Notes under the pieces: generated by a model
Database searches by the model: none
What the model was told of the DNA's origin: nothing
The model's input: only the letters and a program-made list of their open reading frames with translations
Shown: positions 26,178 to 35,341 of the stretch, piece by piece
Position numbering within the stretch: position 1 is the first letter of the stretch
Layout of the letters: every line of letters starts with the position of its first letter
Made by a program: the position numbers and the translations under genes
Origin: Prosthecobacter sp.
Lineage (GTDB): Bacteria; Verrucomicrobiota; Verrucomicrobiia; Verrucomicrobiales; Verrucomicrobiaceae
Reading direction: 5' to 3'
DNA: 60,737 bases
Assembly (NCBI RefSeq): GCF_029946185.1
Contig: NZ_JAQSEA010000073.1
Coordinates: 1-60,737, forward strand

Positions 26178-27398
26178 TCAGCGCATCCAGCGCGGTTCGG
26201 AGATGTGGCCATAACCGCGCAGAATGGAACGACGGTTGCCGCTGCGAAGATCATGTACAAAGAGTTCGCCGTGCTGAACGTAGGTGATGAAATGTCCGTT
26301 GGGGCTCCATGACGGATGCTCCGCTCCGCCAGCCTGCACCACCTGCACGCCGCCATTGGGATAGGACTTGATGGCGACGGTCCATTCACCGCTGGTGCGC
26401 GTGGTGAAGGCGATCTGTCGGCCATCGGGCGACCATTCAGGATCCGTGCAAAAGTGGTAGCCGGTGCGCCAGCGAAACAGGCGCGAGGCTGCACCTTCCT
26501 TCTGCGGTACTTCGACAATGTACAGCTTTGGCCCGTCTCCATCATCACTGGAAAAGACGATCTGACGACCATCCGGATGCCAGGAAGGGCTGGAGGGTGC
26601 GCCGACGGAATCGCTCACACAGGCGGCGGTGTTTGTGTTGAGGTCGCTTACAAAAATTTCAGGATTGCCGATGAAGCTCATCACTGCGGCGAGGTGAGTG
26701 CCATCCGGCGAGAATGCCGAGCCAAAGCTGCTGCCGGGGGTGTCCGTCACGCCGCGCTCCCAGCCGACATTCAGATCCAGCAGACGGATGATGGGGAATC
26801 CAGTGCGATAGCTGGTGAAGGCGATCATGGATGAATCCGGCGAGAGCGAGGGGGACACTGCGGCATGTTTGTCGTGGGTGACCTGATGTACTTCTCCGCC
26901 TTCGGCATCGCAGACGTAGATCTGGCGCTTGCCGCTCACATTGCTCACAAAGACGATGCGGCTGGTGGCCAGTCCCGGTCTGCCGGTGATGGTGTAAATG
27001 ACATCGTCGGTGAGCGCCTTGAGGTTTTCATCGAGACCAGGAGCGGCATAGCTGCGCTGAAAGAGATCTTTGCCTTTGCCATCACGCAGCTTGCCGGTGA
27101 CACGTCCGCCTGAGGAAGTGCCCTCGACCTGGTAGTCGGCTTTTTCGTCCGCACCGGCGACGAAGAACTCGCGTGAGTCCAGAAGCTCCTGGCGCAGGGC
27201 CTGCTGGGCACTGGCACCCGTGCCGCCGGAGAATGTTCCCACGCGGATGCGCGGCATGATCTTCTTTGGCTCCTCGGTTTTGCTTTTGCCACCCCCGAAG
27301 CTGAGCAGGCCGCGCAGTCTGTCCATGACGCCAGCCTCCGCCCGCGTGCCGTGGCACAGGACGAGGGTGAAAATGAAAAGAAGCGCGCGGGCGTTCAT
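26178..27398 (-). CDS. tolB: TolB-like periplasmic beta-propeller protein
   Basis: The protein has 406 residues, close to TolB (about 430), with a signal peptide (about 1-22). An N-terminal alpha/beta domain (about 45-135) is followed by a six-bladed propeller made of PD40 repeats, seen as SLSPDSSMIAFTS, AFSPDGTHLA, SWHPDGRQIVFSS, EWSPDGRQIAFTT and SWSPNGHFITYV. TolB binds Pal and the C-terminal part of TolA and takes part in outer-membrane constriction during division. The gene lies between tolA (8 bases) and pal (9 bases). Confidence 0.9.
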   Translation of the reverse strand: MNARALLFIFTLVLCHGTRAEAGVMDRLRGLLSFGGGKSKTEEPKKIMPRIRVGTFSGGTGASAQQALRQELLDSREFFVAGADEKADYQVEGTSSGGRVTGKLRDGKGKDLFQRSYAAPGLDENLKALTDDVIYTITGRPGLATSRIVFVSNVSGKRQIYVCDAEGGEVHQVTHDKHAAVSPSLSPDSSMIAFTSYRTGFPIIRLLDLNVGWERGVTDTPGSSFGSAFSPDGTHLAAVMSFIGNPEIFVSDLNTNTAACVSDSVGAPSSPSWHPDGRQIVFSSDDGDGPKLYIVEVPQKEGAASRLFRWRTGYHFCTDPEWSPDGRQIAFTTRTSGEWTVAIKSYPNGGVQVVQAGGAEHPSWSPNGHFITYVQHGELFVHDLRSGNRRSILRGYGHISEPRWMR

Positions 27399-27406
27399 GC
27401 GGGGGT

Positions 27407-28276
27407 TCAGGGCAGCAGTAGGAAGTTCAGTTCCAGATCGTAGCTGTCTTTAGAGTAATTAGAAGGCAGGGTTGTGGAAATATTTTTCACTTTTGATGCG
27501 GCCTCGAGAATGGACTGGTCCAGAACGTGAGAGGTGGAAAACTTGCTCATTTGCGCTTTTATGACCGCGCCGTCTCTGCCGATGGAGATGTTCAACCGCC
27601 CTGCGCGCTGGCCGTCGGGCACGCTTTCGATGGGCGGGGCGGTCCAGCCGATGAGGAATGCCGCAATGACCGCTTCATCGATGGCATCGAGATCCACCTC
27701 TGCCGTGGATGGGGTTGCACTGTTGGGGGGGGGAGTCGCCGATGGACGAAAGGCGTTAAGCCGGGCGACGTCAATCAGCGTCGGGTTGGTCATCGGTGGG
27801 ACGGTGGCACCGAACAGCGCGGGTCCGGTACGCTTTTCAGGAGCTCTGCGCAGCGTGATGCTGCGATTGGCGGAAGGCTTTGGATCCGGCCCGGCAGAGC
27901 CAGCGAACAGAGGGGCACCCGTAGTGTTTGGCACAGGCTCCATCTGGTGCTGCTGGGGCGGGGCGGCGATAAGCGTGGCTTTCTGTACTAGAGCATCACC
28001 CGCAGGCTTGACGGGCGCGACCTCAGGCGGCTTCTGGCCCGCCTTGAGGGCAGCGGCTGCCACTTTGGACCGAGGCACAGCAGTGGGCGGTGGTTCCTGC
28101 GACTTGAAATCCCCAGGATTCATCCATGCAAGCTGTGCGCTCTTGGCATCCCGCTGGGGACTGCCGACATTCTGCCACCACCACCAGACCCCAAACACGG
28201 CGGCCAGATGCAGCGAAACGATGACAATCATCGCTGCCGAAATGGGCTCCAGCGTCGTGGGACGTTTACGTTTCAT
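27407..28276 (-). CDS. tolA: TolA/TonB-like energy-transducing protein
   Basis: From the ATG at 28276 the product has 289 residues. One membrane helix (about 14-33, IVIVSLHLAAVFGVWWWW) is followed by a long Pro/Ala-rich periplasmic linker and a C-terminal TonB/TolA-like domain (about 195-289) with RLNISIGRDGAV and a hydrophobic last strand. It should couple the TolQ-TolR proton motor to TolB-Pal. The position between tolR and tolB is the main support for the TolA name; the linker lacks the long AEAK helix of the E. coli protein. Confidence 0.8.
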   Translation of the reverse strand: MKRKRPTTLEPISAAMIVIVSLHLAAVFGVWWWWQNVGSPQRDAKSAQLAWMNPGDFKSQEPPPTAVPRSKVAAAALKAGQKPPEVAPVKPAGDALVQKATLIAAPPQQHQMEPVPNTTGAPLFAGSAGPDPKPSANRSITLRRAPEKRTGPALFGATVPPMTNPTLIDVARLNAFRPSATPPPNSATPSTAEVDLDAIDEAVIAAFLIGWTAPPIESVPDGQRAGRLNISIGRDGAVIKAQMSKFSTSHVLDQSILEAASKVKNISTTLPSNYSKDSYDLELNFLLLP

Positions 28277-28282
28277 CTTCAA

Positions 28283-28705
28283 TCAAGGGGCGTCGGCATG
28301 GGTCGTGACGGCGGTTTTCTGAATGCCTGCGGCTTCAAGCAATTGCATCGTTTCCACCAGTTGCTGCACGGGCAGGTCACGATGCATGCGCACTTCGATG
28401 CCGATGCCGGAGTTGCGCTGGACGATTTGTTTTAAAGAAACGGGCAGATCGGTGCGTGCGAGCATCGCGCCATTCAATGTGACGGACTGGTCATTGTTCA
28501 CCAGCAGCGTCATCGTTTCCGTGGGCGCAGAGATCTTGGAGGGCTGAGCAAGGGGCGCTGCGGCAGTCAGCATGGCTTTGTCTGCCTTCAGCAGGGGAGC
28601 GGCCAGCAAAAAAACAAACAGCAGCACCAGCACCAAATCCATCAGCGGAGTGATGCTGATCTCGGTGATGAGACGGAGCTGATGCCTGTTGGAGTGGCGT
28701 TTCAT
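28283..28705 (-). CDS. tolR: TolR/ExbD-family biopolymer transport protein
   Basis: The protein has 140 residues, typical for TolR/ExbD. One N-terminal helix (about 17-38) carries the key Asp in TPLMDLVLVLLFVFLL, needed for proton use. The periplasmic part (about 60-130) has the ExbD fold with DLPVSLKQIV and IEVRMHRDLPV. It forms the stator complex with TolQ. The start overlaps the tolQ stop by ATGA. Confidence 0.9.
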   Translation of the reverse strand: MKRHSNRHQLRLITEISITPLMDLVLVLLFVFLLAAPLLKADKAMLTAAAPLAQPSKISAPTETMTLLVNNDQSVTLNGAMLARTDLPVSLKQIVQRNSGIGIEVRMHRDLPVQQLVETMQLLEAAGIQKTAVTTHADAP

Positions 28706-29553
28706 GCGCGGGTTTGCACTGACTGCATAGACGAGGGCAGGGGGGAGGTGCTGGCACCGGAGAAGGCAGGCATCGAAGGGCTGCCCATCGAGCTCATGCT
28801 AGGGAGTGCTTCGTTGCTGAAGCGATGGTCCACAAAGGTGCGGTCAAAGCCCGCATTGAGCTCGCTGGCGAAGTTGTCGAGCCGCACCACCATGCCTCGG
28901 ATGCGATTTACCAGAGCATTGTAGCCGATCATGCTTGGGATGGCGACCAGCAGGCCCAGTACTGTGGTGACCAGCGCGGTGGTTATGCCCGGTGCTAGGG
29001 TGGCAATAGTAGCGGTGCTGCTGGCAGACATCATGGTGCTGAAGGTGTCCAGGATGCCCCACACCGTGCCCAGCAGCCCGAGAAACGGTGCGCTGCTCAG
29101 GGTGGTGGCCACCCAGTTCATGCGGGCCTCCAGCCGCAGTGCCGCCTCTGCCACGCTGCGCTCCATGGCGACTTGCACCGCATTCATCTGCGAGGGCGTG
29201 ATGCGGCCCGCGCCTTGCAGACGTGCGGCAAAGGTGGTGCCCGGCTCGTCTTCTCCCAGGAGGTACCAGGACATCTCACGGCAGGCTGCATGGTAGATGT
29301 GGTAAAAGGAGGAAAACTCATGCGGCTCCCGCTGTTGATACAGCTCCAGCGCATGATTGCTCTCGCGGTACTCGCGGAGGAAGGACAGGTTGGCCTTGTG
29401 CACGCGGGAGAGCAGGAAGTGCTTGCTCAGGATCACCGCCCAGCTTGTGATCGAAAACAGCGCGAGGAGACCGCAGATGATCCAGCAGGTCAGATTACTG
29501 TGTTCAAGGCCATACTGCAGGCCGGGCGAGAGAAAGGATTCCATGGGCGGCAT
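28702..29553 (-). CDS. tolQ: TolQ/ExbB/MotA-family proton channel protein
   Basis: The protein has 283 residues with three membrane helices at about 20-42, 165-190 and 200-225. The TolQ/ExbB core is clear: SSAPFLGLLGTVWGILDTF, then PGITTALVTTVLGLLVAIPS. With TolR it forms the proton-driven motor of the Tol-Pal system. An alternative ATG lies three codons in (29544). This is the first gene of a five-gene minus-strand operon (tolQ-R-A-B-pal) whose promoter must lie in 29554-29809. Confidence 0.9.
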   Translation of the reverse strand: MPPMESFLSPGLQYGLEHSNLTCWIICGLLALFSITSWAVILSKHFLLSRVHKANLSFLREYRESNHALELYQQREPHEFSSFYHIYHAACREMSWYLLGEDEPGTTFAARLQGAGRITPSQMNAVQVAMERSVAEAALRLEARMNWVATTLSSAPFLGLLGTVWGILDTFSTMMSASSTATIATLAPGITTALVTTVLGLLVAIPSMIGYNALVNRIRGMVVRLDNFASELNAGFDRTFVDHRFSNEALPSMSSMGSPSMPAFSGASTSPLPSSMQSVQTRA

Positions 29554-29676
29554 TGCGTGAGAAGGAGTTGGTGGTAGTTAAAAGACCTTAACAGTCGGGC
29601 GTCAACCCGGGAGTGCGAGGAGAATGAGGAGGGAGTCTGCTCCTGCGGCCTGCGTTTCGCCGGTAGGTTCTGTACC

Positions 29677-29723
29677 ATCCCAAGGGTGGCAGACAAAAGC
29701 CGATAGGCAGCGCCGCTTGGGAT
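29677..29723. promoter_or_regulatory. Inverted repeat between the divergent tolQ and fba genes
   Basis: ATCCCAAG (29677-29684) and CTTGGGAT (29716-29723) are perfect complements 31 bases apart, 87 bases upstream of the fba start and 124 bases upstream of tolQ. They could form a leader hairpin or a looped operator. No known riboswitch is recognised. Confidence 0.25.
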
Positions 29724-29809
29724 CATCCCCCGCCGAATACGAAGCGCTTCTTGCACCCGGCCCGTTTCTTGCTTCCCTCGGTCTTTCAACTCACCCCCAT
29801 ACTCCAAAG

Positions 29810-30841
29810 ATGCCCGTAGCCACACCCGCCCAGTACCGTGCCATGCTTGATGCCGCCCAGAAGGGTGGTTATGCCTACCCAGCGATCAACGTCACCTCCA
29901 TCACGACCATCAACGGCGCGCTGAAGGCCTTCGCTGAATCCAAATCCGACGGCATCATCCAGGTTTCCACGGGCGGCGGCGAATTTGCCTCCGGCACCTC
30001 CCTCAAAGACCAGGCCTTTGGCGCCATCGTGCTCGCCGAAGCGACCCATCGCCTCGCGGAGAAGTACAACATCCTCGTCGGCCTGCACACCGACCACTGC
30101 CAGCCGAAGAAGGTGGACAGTTTCCTCAAGCCCCTCATCGCTGAAACCGCCAAGCGCCGCGCTGCGGGCCTCAATAACCTTTTCCAGAGCCACATGCTCG
30201 ACGCCTCGGAACTGCCGCTGGCCGAAAACATGCGCCTTTCCAAGGAGCTCCTGGCTGAGTGTGTGAAGCACGAAATCATCCTCGAAGTGGAAGCCGGCGT
30301 CGTCGGTGGTGAAGAAGACGGGCACGACACCAGCGGTGTCGCCGCCGACAAGCTCTACACCTCGCCTGAAGACATGCTGGAAGTGTATGAGACCCTCAGC
30401 GGCATCGGCCGCTTCATGTTTGCTGCCACCTTTGGCAACGTGCATGGCACCTACAAGCCTGGCGCTGTGAAGCTCAAGCCAACCATCCTGCGCGATGGCC
30501 AAGCTGCTGTCACCGCCAAGCACGGTGCCAAGTCTGAGATGGACCTCGTCTTTCACGGCGGTTCCGGCTCCCTCCTTGAAGAAATCCGCGAGACCCTCGG
30601 CTACGGCGTGGTGAAGATGAACATCGACACGGACACCCAGTATGCCTTCACCCGCCCGATCGTGGACCACATGATGAAGAACTACGCTGGCGTCCTCAAG
30701 ATCGATGGCGAAGTGGGTGACAAGAAGACCTACGACCCACGCAGCTACCTCAAAAAGGGCGAGCAGGGCCTTTGCGACCGCATGAAGGAAGCTTGCAATG
30801 ATTTGCTGAGCACTGGAAAGACGATCTTCGGCACGGTGTAA
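29810..30841 (+). CDS. fba: Class II fructose-bisphosphate aldolase
   Basis: The enzyme has 343 residues from the ATG at 29810, where the family N-terminus (PVATPAQYRAML) begins; upstream codons are not conserved-looking. It catalyses reversible cleavage of fructose 1,6-bisphosphate to dihydroxyacetone phosphate and glyceraldehyde 3-phosphate. Zinc-site residues are seen in GLHTDHCQPK and in the later FGNVHG and FHGGSGS motifs; NIDTDTQYAF binds the phosphate side. The long E. coli/yeast (class IIA) form is indicated by length and by DTQYAFTRP. It works with glpX in this window in glycolysis and gluconeogenesis. Confidence 0.93.
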   Translation: MPVATPAQYRAMLDAAQKGGYAYPAINVTSITTINGALKAFAESKSDGIIQVSTGGGEFASGTSLKDQAFGAIVLAEATHRLAEKYNILVGLHTDHCQPKKVDSFLKPLIAETAKRRAAGLNNLFQSHMLDASELPLAENMRLSKELLAECVKHEIILEVEAGVVGGEEDGHDTSGVAADKLYTSPEDMLEVYETLSGIGRFMFAATFGNVHGTYKPGAVKLKPTILRDGQAAVTAKHGAKSEMDLVFHGGSGSLLEEIRETLGYGVVKMNIDTDTQYAFTRPIVDHMMKNYAGVLKIDGEVGDKKTYDPRSYLKKGEQGLCDRMKEACNDLLSTGKTIFGTV

Positions 30842-30953
30842 ACCACGCCGGATTTATTGAGCACATTCTGGAAGGCAGCGTCAAAGGCGCTGCCTTCCGC
30901 ATTTTACCACCTTTTATCGAACTAACGTGAAATCCCATCTCCCGAACCATCCC

Positions 30954-31571
30954 ATGCAGATCTATCTCATCCGCCATGGTGAGGTTGAGGAGAAGTATCA
31001 CAAGGTGTTTGGGGGTTCGCGGATTGACATGGGGCTTTCGCCGCTGGGAGTGCGGATGGGTGAGGCGGTGGCGACGTGGCTGAAGGACACGAAACTGGAG
31101 GCGATCTACGCCAGCCCGATGCTGCGCGTGCAGCAGACGCTGGCGCCGCTGGCGAAGCAGAGCGGCCTAAAGCCGGAGCTGATGCCGGGACTGATGGAGA
31201 TCGATTTCGGTGACTGGACCGGAAGCCGCTGGGATGAGGTGCAGACGAACTTCAACGCGAGTGCGTTTGACTGGCTGGAGATCATCGAGAACAACGGGAT
31301 CGCGAATGGCGAAAGCATCGACAGCCTGAAGGAGCGGGTGCAGGAGTGCCTGTTACGCATCATCCGGGCACACCCGCACCAAAAGGTGGCGATCTTTTGT
31401 CACGGGGGCATCATTCGCGTTATGATCGCGCTGCTGCTGGGAATGCCGCTGAAGAACATGGCGTTTTTCAACATCGAGTACGGCAGCATCAGCGTGGTGG
31501 AACTGCTGCCGGAGCGGAAGCACGCGGTGGAGGTTGAGCTGCTGAACTATCAGCCGCCGGTGGCGAAGTAG
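30954..31571 (+). CDS. Histidine phosphatase family (phosphoglycerate mutase-like) protein
   Basis: The protein has 205 residues from the ATG at 30954, which directly precedes IYLIRHGEVE; an ATG nine codons earlier is less likely. The catalytic His lies in LIRHG and the second His in FCHGGIIRVM, with the acidic Glu in LMEIDFGDWTG and Arg in SPMLRVQQT. This is the layout of broad-specificity phosphatases such as CobC/GpmB. The substrate is unknown. It follows fba by 112 bases and may be read with it. Confidence 0.85.
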   Translation: MQIYLIRHGEVEEKYHKVFGGSRIDMGLSPLGVRMGEAVATWLKDTKLEAIYASPMLRVQQTLAPLAKQSGLKPELMPGLMEIDFGDWTGSRWDEVQTNFNASAFDWLEIIENNGIANGESIDSLKERVQECLLRIIRAHPHQKVAIFCHGGIIRVMIALLLGMPLKNMAFFNIEYGSISVVELLPERKHAVEVELLNYQPPVAK

Positions 31572-31591
31572 CCCAGTTGCGCTGCAACTGG
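31567..31591. repeat. Interspersed hairpin repeat, AAGTAGCC family, copy 3
   Basis: AAGTAGC overlaps the stop codon of the phosphatase gene and leads into the perfect stem CCAGTTGC-GCT-GCAACTGG. The rest of the 191-bp gap to 31762 contains further small inverted repeats such as GGCGGAGCGCGG and CACTCCGCG and no gene. Confidence 0.5.
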
Positions 31592-31762
31592 CGGAGCGCG
31601 GAATTTTTCTGCAGCACTCCGCGAATGCCCCAAGTGCCGAAGTTGCTCTGCCATTTCTTGAGGCTGATGATTCTCTCTGATTGCGACGCCACAGCGTGGA
31701 GTACCCACGCCGAGCACGAGCGAACTGGTGCGGAGTAAATTCCGCGCTTCATTCCCGAGCCG

Positions 31763-32863
31763 TTAGTAGTTGAGCGGCTTCAGCTCGGGCAGGATGAACT
31801 GGCCGTCTTTGCGAATGAGCTTGCCGTCGAAGTGGATTTCTCCGCCGCCGTATTCAGGCCGCTGGATGTTGACGAGGTCCCAGTGGACCTGGCTGCGGTT
31901 GCCGTTGTCGGCGACGCCTTCGTAGGCCTGGCCGGGGGTGAAGTGGAAACTGCCGGCGATTTTTTCGTCGAAGAGGATGTCGCGCATCGGCTCTTTGATT
32001 TCGCGGTTAAAGGCGATGGCGAACTCGCCGATGTAGCGGGCACCTTCGTCGCTATCGAGGATCTTGTTGATGGCGGGAGTGTTGTTGGCCGTGGCGCTGA
32101 CGATCTTGCCCTTGTTGAACTCAAGCTTCACGCTGTCGAAAGCGATGCCTTGGTAAATGGTGGGCGCGTTGTAGCTGATGACGCCTTCGACGCTGTCCTT
32201 GACGGGAGCGCTGAACACTTCGCCGTCGGGGATGTTGTGGCTGCCGCCGCAGGGGATGGCCTTGAGGCCCTTGAGTTTGAAGCTCAGATCGGTGCCGGGA
32301 CCGGTGATGTGGACATGCTGGGTCTTGTCCATGAGCTTTTTCAATGCCTTCATGGCAGGCAGGAGGGCGGCGTAGTCGAGGAGGCAGACGCGGAAGAAGA
32401 AGTCTTCAAAAGCCTGGGTGCTCATGCCGGCCTGCTGGGCCATGGAGGCGGTGGGCCAGCGCAGGACGACCCAGCGGCTGTTGTTCACGCGCTCGTTCTG
32501 CACCGGGCGCAGCTGGGACATGACGAGCTTCATTTTCTCCGGCGGCACGTCGGCGGCTTCGGTGATGTTGTGGCTGCCGCGCACGGCGATGTAGCAGTCG
32601 GTCTGCTTCATCAAGGCGAGGTTGTTTTCCGCGATGATGTCGTACTGCTTTTCGGTGGCATGGATCATCTGCTCACGGGTGAGCACGGCGTCATTGATGC
32701 GGACCATGGGCAGACCGCCGACGGCGACGACTTCGCGGATGAGGCTCTGGCCGACGGTGTTGGGCACATCAAAGAGATCGATCCAGACGAGGTCGCCTTT
32801 TTTGACCTTGGTGGAATAGCGGACAAGCTGGCGTGAGAGGGCGTCAATTCGTGGATCGTGCAT
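31763..32863 (-). CDS. M29-family aminopeptidase
   Basis: The enzyme has 366 residues from the ATG at 32863. It matches the thermophilic metalloprotease (AmpS/AmpT) family, which removes N-terminal residues using two metal ions. Likely metal ligands are the Glu in DGEVFSAP, the Glu in YIGEFAIAFN, the His in GSFHFTPGQAYEG with its nearby Tyr, and the His and Asp in SQVHWDLV. It is cytosolic, with no signal. The start lies 67 bases from that of the opposite-strand DUF3108 gene, so the promoters overlap. Confidence 0.88.
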   Translation of the reverse strand: MHDPRIDALSRQLVRYSTKVKKGDLVWIDLFDVPNTVGQSLIREVVAVGGLPMVRINDAVLTREQMIHATEKQYDIIAENNLALMKQTDCYIAVRGSHNITEAADVPPEKMKLVMSQLRPVQNERVNNSRWVVLRWPTASMAQQAGMSTQAFEDFFFRVCLLDYAALLPAMKALKKLMDKTQHVHITGPGTDLSFKLKGLKAIPCGGSHNIPDGEVFSAPVKDSVEGVISYNAPTIYQGIAFDSVKLEFNKGKIVSATANNTPAINKILDSDEGARYIGEFAIAFNREIKEPMRDILFDEKIAGSFHFTPGQAYEGVADNGNRSQVHWDLVNIQRPEYGGGEIHFDGKLIRKDGQFILPELKPLNY

Positions 32864-32930
32864 GATTGGCGGGACTGTGGCGGAAAAGACACGCACTGGC
32901 AAAAGGGAAAATCGAGGGAATACTGGCTGC

Positions 32931-33791
32931 ATGCGCTTTCTGCTGATCCCTCTCATTGGTGTGCTGAGCCATTCTTTGACCTTTGCCCAGTCTCCGGAGT
33001 GGGTCAAAGAACTCACGCCAGGCACTGCCGGAACCTACAGGAAAGTGCCGCCATGCAAGCTGACTTTTGACATCGGCTGGAGTCATGTGATGACGGCGGG
33101 GCAAGCCACGCTGACGGTGCGTGAGGCGGGAGAATTCTGGCGTGCGGATGCCACCGCCGCGAGCACCGGCCTGGCGCGGAAGCTCTGGAAGTACGACTGT
33201 GAGATGACCTCCATCATGCATCGCGGTGATCTGCGGGCACACTTTCTGCAGCACCGTGAAACGGACAGTGAGGAGACCTGCCGCTATCGCGTGTCGTTTG
33301 AGCGGCAGCGGATCGTCACGGAGACGAAGGTGCAGCCGGTGAAGGGCGCTGAGAGCACTTCGACCACCGTGTGCTCCTATGGTCCCATGGATGACATTCT
33401 CTCCGTGATCCTCTACGTGCGCAGCCTGGAGCTGAAGAACGGGCAAAAGATCACGCGGGTGGTGCAGCCCTGGGATACGCCCTACCTGACGACGTTTGAG
33501 GTGCAGGGGCGTGAAACCATTGTGTATGGCGGGAAGAAGCAACCCTGCATCAAGCTGAGTCTGCAAATTCGAAAAATCGACCGCACGACGCTGGCCCTCA
33601 GTGCCTACAAGAAGATGAAGACGGCGACCATCTGGGTGTCGGATGATGAACTGCGCATTCCCATCGAGATGAATGCGAGTGTCTTTGTCGGGTTCATGTT
33701 CGCCCGCTTGAGTCAATTTGAACTGCTCAGCGGCAAGGATGCGGTGGGTTCTCTGCCTGCCAGCACCACGGTCAAACCACCGGTGCCTTGA
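32931..33791 (+). CDS. Secreted DUF3108-family protein
   Basis: The protein has 286 residues from the ATG at 32931, where a good signal peptide starts (FLLIPLIGVLSHSLTFAQ). The rest is beta-rich with the DUF3108 pattern: FDIGWSHVMTAGQATL, then CSYGPMDDILSVILYVR, KITRVVQ and TIWVSDDELRIPIEM near the end. Members are periplasmic; their role is not settled and an outer-membrane or lipid-related job is a guess. The gene ends one base from the end of the convergent hypothetical gene. Confidence 0.75.
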   Translation: MRFLLIPLIGVLSHSLTFAQSPEWVKELTPGTAGTYRKVPPCKLTFDIGWSHVMTAGQATLTVREAGEFWRADATAASTGLARKLWKYDCEMTSIMHRGDLRAHFLQHRETDSEETCRYRVSFERQRIVTETKVQPVKGAESTSTTVCSYGPMDDILSVILYVRSLELKNGQKITRVVQPWDTPYLTTFEVQGRETIVYGGKKQPCIKLSLQIRKIDRTTLALSAYKKMKTATIWVSDDELRIPIEMNASVFVGFMFARLSQFELLSGKDAVGSLPASTTVKPPVP

Positions 33792-33792
33792 A

Positions 33793-34440
33793 TCAAGGGG
33801 CGGCTGGTGCTGCTTCGACGCTGATTTTGATGTCGTCGAAGAAGACAGGCTCGCCTGAAAAGGGAGTGGCCCAGATGGCGCATTTGCCCTGGCCTTTGAG
33901 GTTCTTGTCCTCGTGCTTGATCAGCGGCTCGGAGGGCTCTGCGGCATCGGCAGGCCAGGCTTTGCCTGTGATGGTCCAGGCATCACCGGCACCCTTTTTG
34001 GCTTCGAGTTTGACCTTCACCCAAACTTCGCTGGTCCAGGCAAAGGGCACGGTGGCCAGCGTCTGGTCGTTCTTCATCAGATCGAGAGACTTCTTGGCTG
34101 GATTGACGATGAGGCGGTGGCCGCTCATACCATGCACGCTGACGCCGAAGCGCGGCGTGCTGCGGCCGCGCTTGAGAGCGAGAATGCGGGACTCAATGCT
34201 GGCATTGCCACTGGCGGAGACGGCGAGCTGGGCGCTGGCGTCCGTGATGGGATTGGGATCAATGACGATGGCTTTGTTGCCATCACGCGCAGCGATCTTG
34301 ATGGTGCCATCTACGACGAAGACTTCCTGCGGCGGCTCACCTTCGGCCCAGTCGTCAACCTTGATGTCGAAGGATTGAAGCTGCTGGGCGTGAAGAGAGC
34401 AGGCGGTGAACAGGCTGGCGGCAAGAAGCAGTCGTTTCAT
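33793..34440 (-). CDS. Secreted hypothetical protein, LamG/concanavalin-like
   Basis: The protein has 215 residues with a signal peptide (about 1-19). It is beta-rich, with alternating strands (IESRILALKRG, RFGVSVHGMSG, VWVKVKLEAKKG) and the terminal pattern PVFFDDIKIS common to LamG/DUF1080-type sandwiches. No catalytic residue is obvious. It may be a carbohydrate-binding or structural envelope protein. It lies 22 bases downstream of the aldolase gene on the same strand. Confidence 0.65.
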   Translation of the reverse strand: MKRLLLAASLFTACSLHAQQLQSFDIKVDDWAEGEPPQEVFVVDGTIKIAARDGNKAIVIDPNPITDASAQLAVSASGNASIESRILALKRGRSTPRFGVSVHGMSGHRLIVNPAKKSLDLMKNDQTLATVPFAWTSEVWVKVKLEAKKGAGDAWTITGKAWPADAAEPSEPLIKHEDKNLKGQGKCAIWATPFSGEPVFFDDIKISVEAAPAAP

Positions 34441-34462
34441 GGTGGGGTGAAACGAAACTGCG

Positions 34463-35257
34463 TTAGCGCACTGGTTCTTTCAGCAGCGCGAGGGCTTCGA
34501 GCGCGGAGGCGTCTTCATGGACCACGGCTGCAAGACTGCGGGCGATGGCGGCGGGATTTTTGTGCTGCCAGACGTTGCGACCGATGGCGATGCCAGCGGC
34601 TCCGGCGTCCATGGCGTCTTCGACCATTTTCAGGAGGCCGGCGTCGTCTCCCATGGCGGCTCCGCCGAGGATGATGACGGGTACGAAGCTCTGCGCCACG
34701 ATGCGGCGGAAGTCGTCCACCGTGCCGTTGATGGGGTAGGGGGTCTTCACGACATCCGCGCCGAGTTCCGCAGCGAGGCGGACGGCGAAGCTGATGTTTT
34801 CCACGGTGTACTTTTCCGGAGAGCCGAGCGCATAGGGCAGGGATTCCAAGATAACAGGAATGTCCGTGTCGAGACTGAGGCGGATGAGGTCAGCGCATTC
34901 CTGGAAGTTGGCCTTCTCATAGTTGGAGAAGGGGTAGAGCATGTTCATCACGGCATTCGCGCCGACCATTTCCGCCTCCTCGACGCCAAAGACGCCGATG
35001 CTGCCAGCGCCTTCGCCTGTGGTGCGGGTGTTATAGACGTCGGTGCGCAGGATGATGCCCTTGCCCGCGAGACTGTCGGCCGCACGCAGGGCGACGCCGA
35101 GGTTCATGACGTAGCCATCGACGAACTCGTTGACCTGGTCGATGAGTTGAAAAGGATTTTCCAAACCAGGCACGGGAATGGCGCAACCGTGGTCGATGGG
35201 AAGGATGACGGTTTTGCCGTTGCGAAAGAGGGATTCGAGATTTTCCTGGCGGTTCAT
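34463..35257 (-). CDS. DhnA/LsrF-type class I aldolase
   Basis: The protein has 264 residues from the ATG at 35257; a TTG at 35311 is the only longer option. It is a TIM barrel of the DeoC/LacD/DhnA group: ILPIDHGCAIP at the first strands, LRTDVYNTR, and ELGADVVKTPYPING carrying the likely Schiff-base Lys, then IILGGAAMGDD and AAGIAIGRNVWQ for phosphate binding. Relatives include archaeal-type class I fructose-bisphosphate aldolase, LsrF and aminodideoxyheptulosonate synthase. With a class II aldolase nearby, it may be a second sugar-phosphate aldolase or act on another substrate. Confidence 0.8.
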   Translation of the reverse strand: MNRQENLESLFRNGKTVILPIDHGCAIPVPGLENPFQLIDQVNEFVDGYVMNLGVALRAADSLAGKGIILRTDVYNTRTTGEGAGSIGVFGVEEAEMVGANAVMNMLYPFSNYEKANFQECADLIRLSLDTDIPVILESLPYALGSPEKYTVENISFAVRLAAELGADVVKTPYPINGTVDDFRRIVAQSFVPVIILGGAAMGDDAGLLKMVEDAMDAGAAGIAIGRNVWQHKNPAAIARSLAAVVHEDASALEALALLKEPVR

Positions 35258-35341
35258 GGAGTCGGGATTTGGAATGAAACGTTCCTTCGCAGCGATGCGC
35301 GCCGCGTGCAATCCAAAATCCAGTCGGTTAGGCGCACCGCC

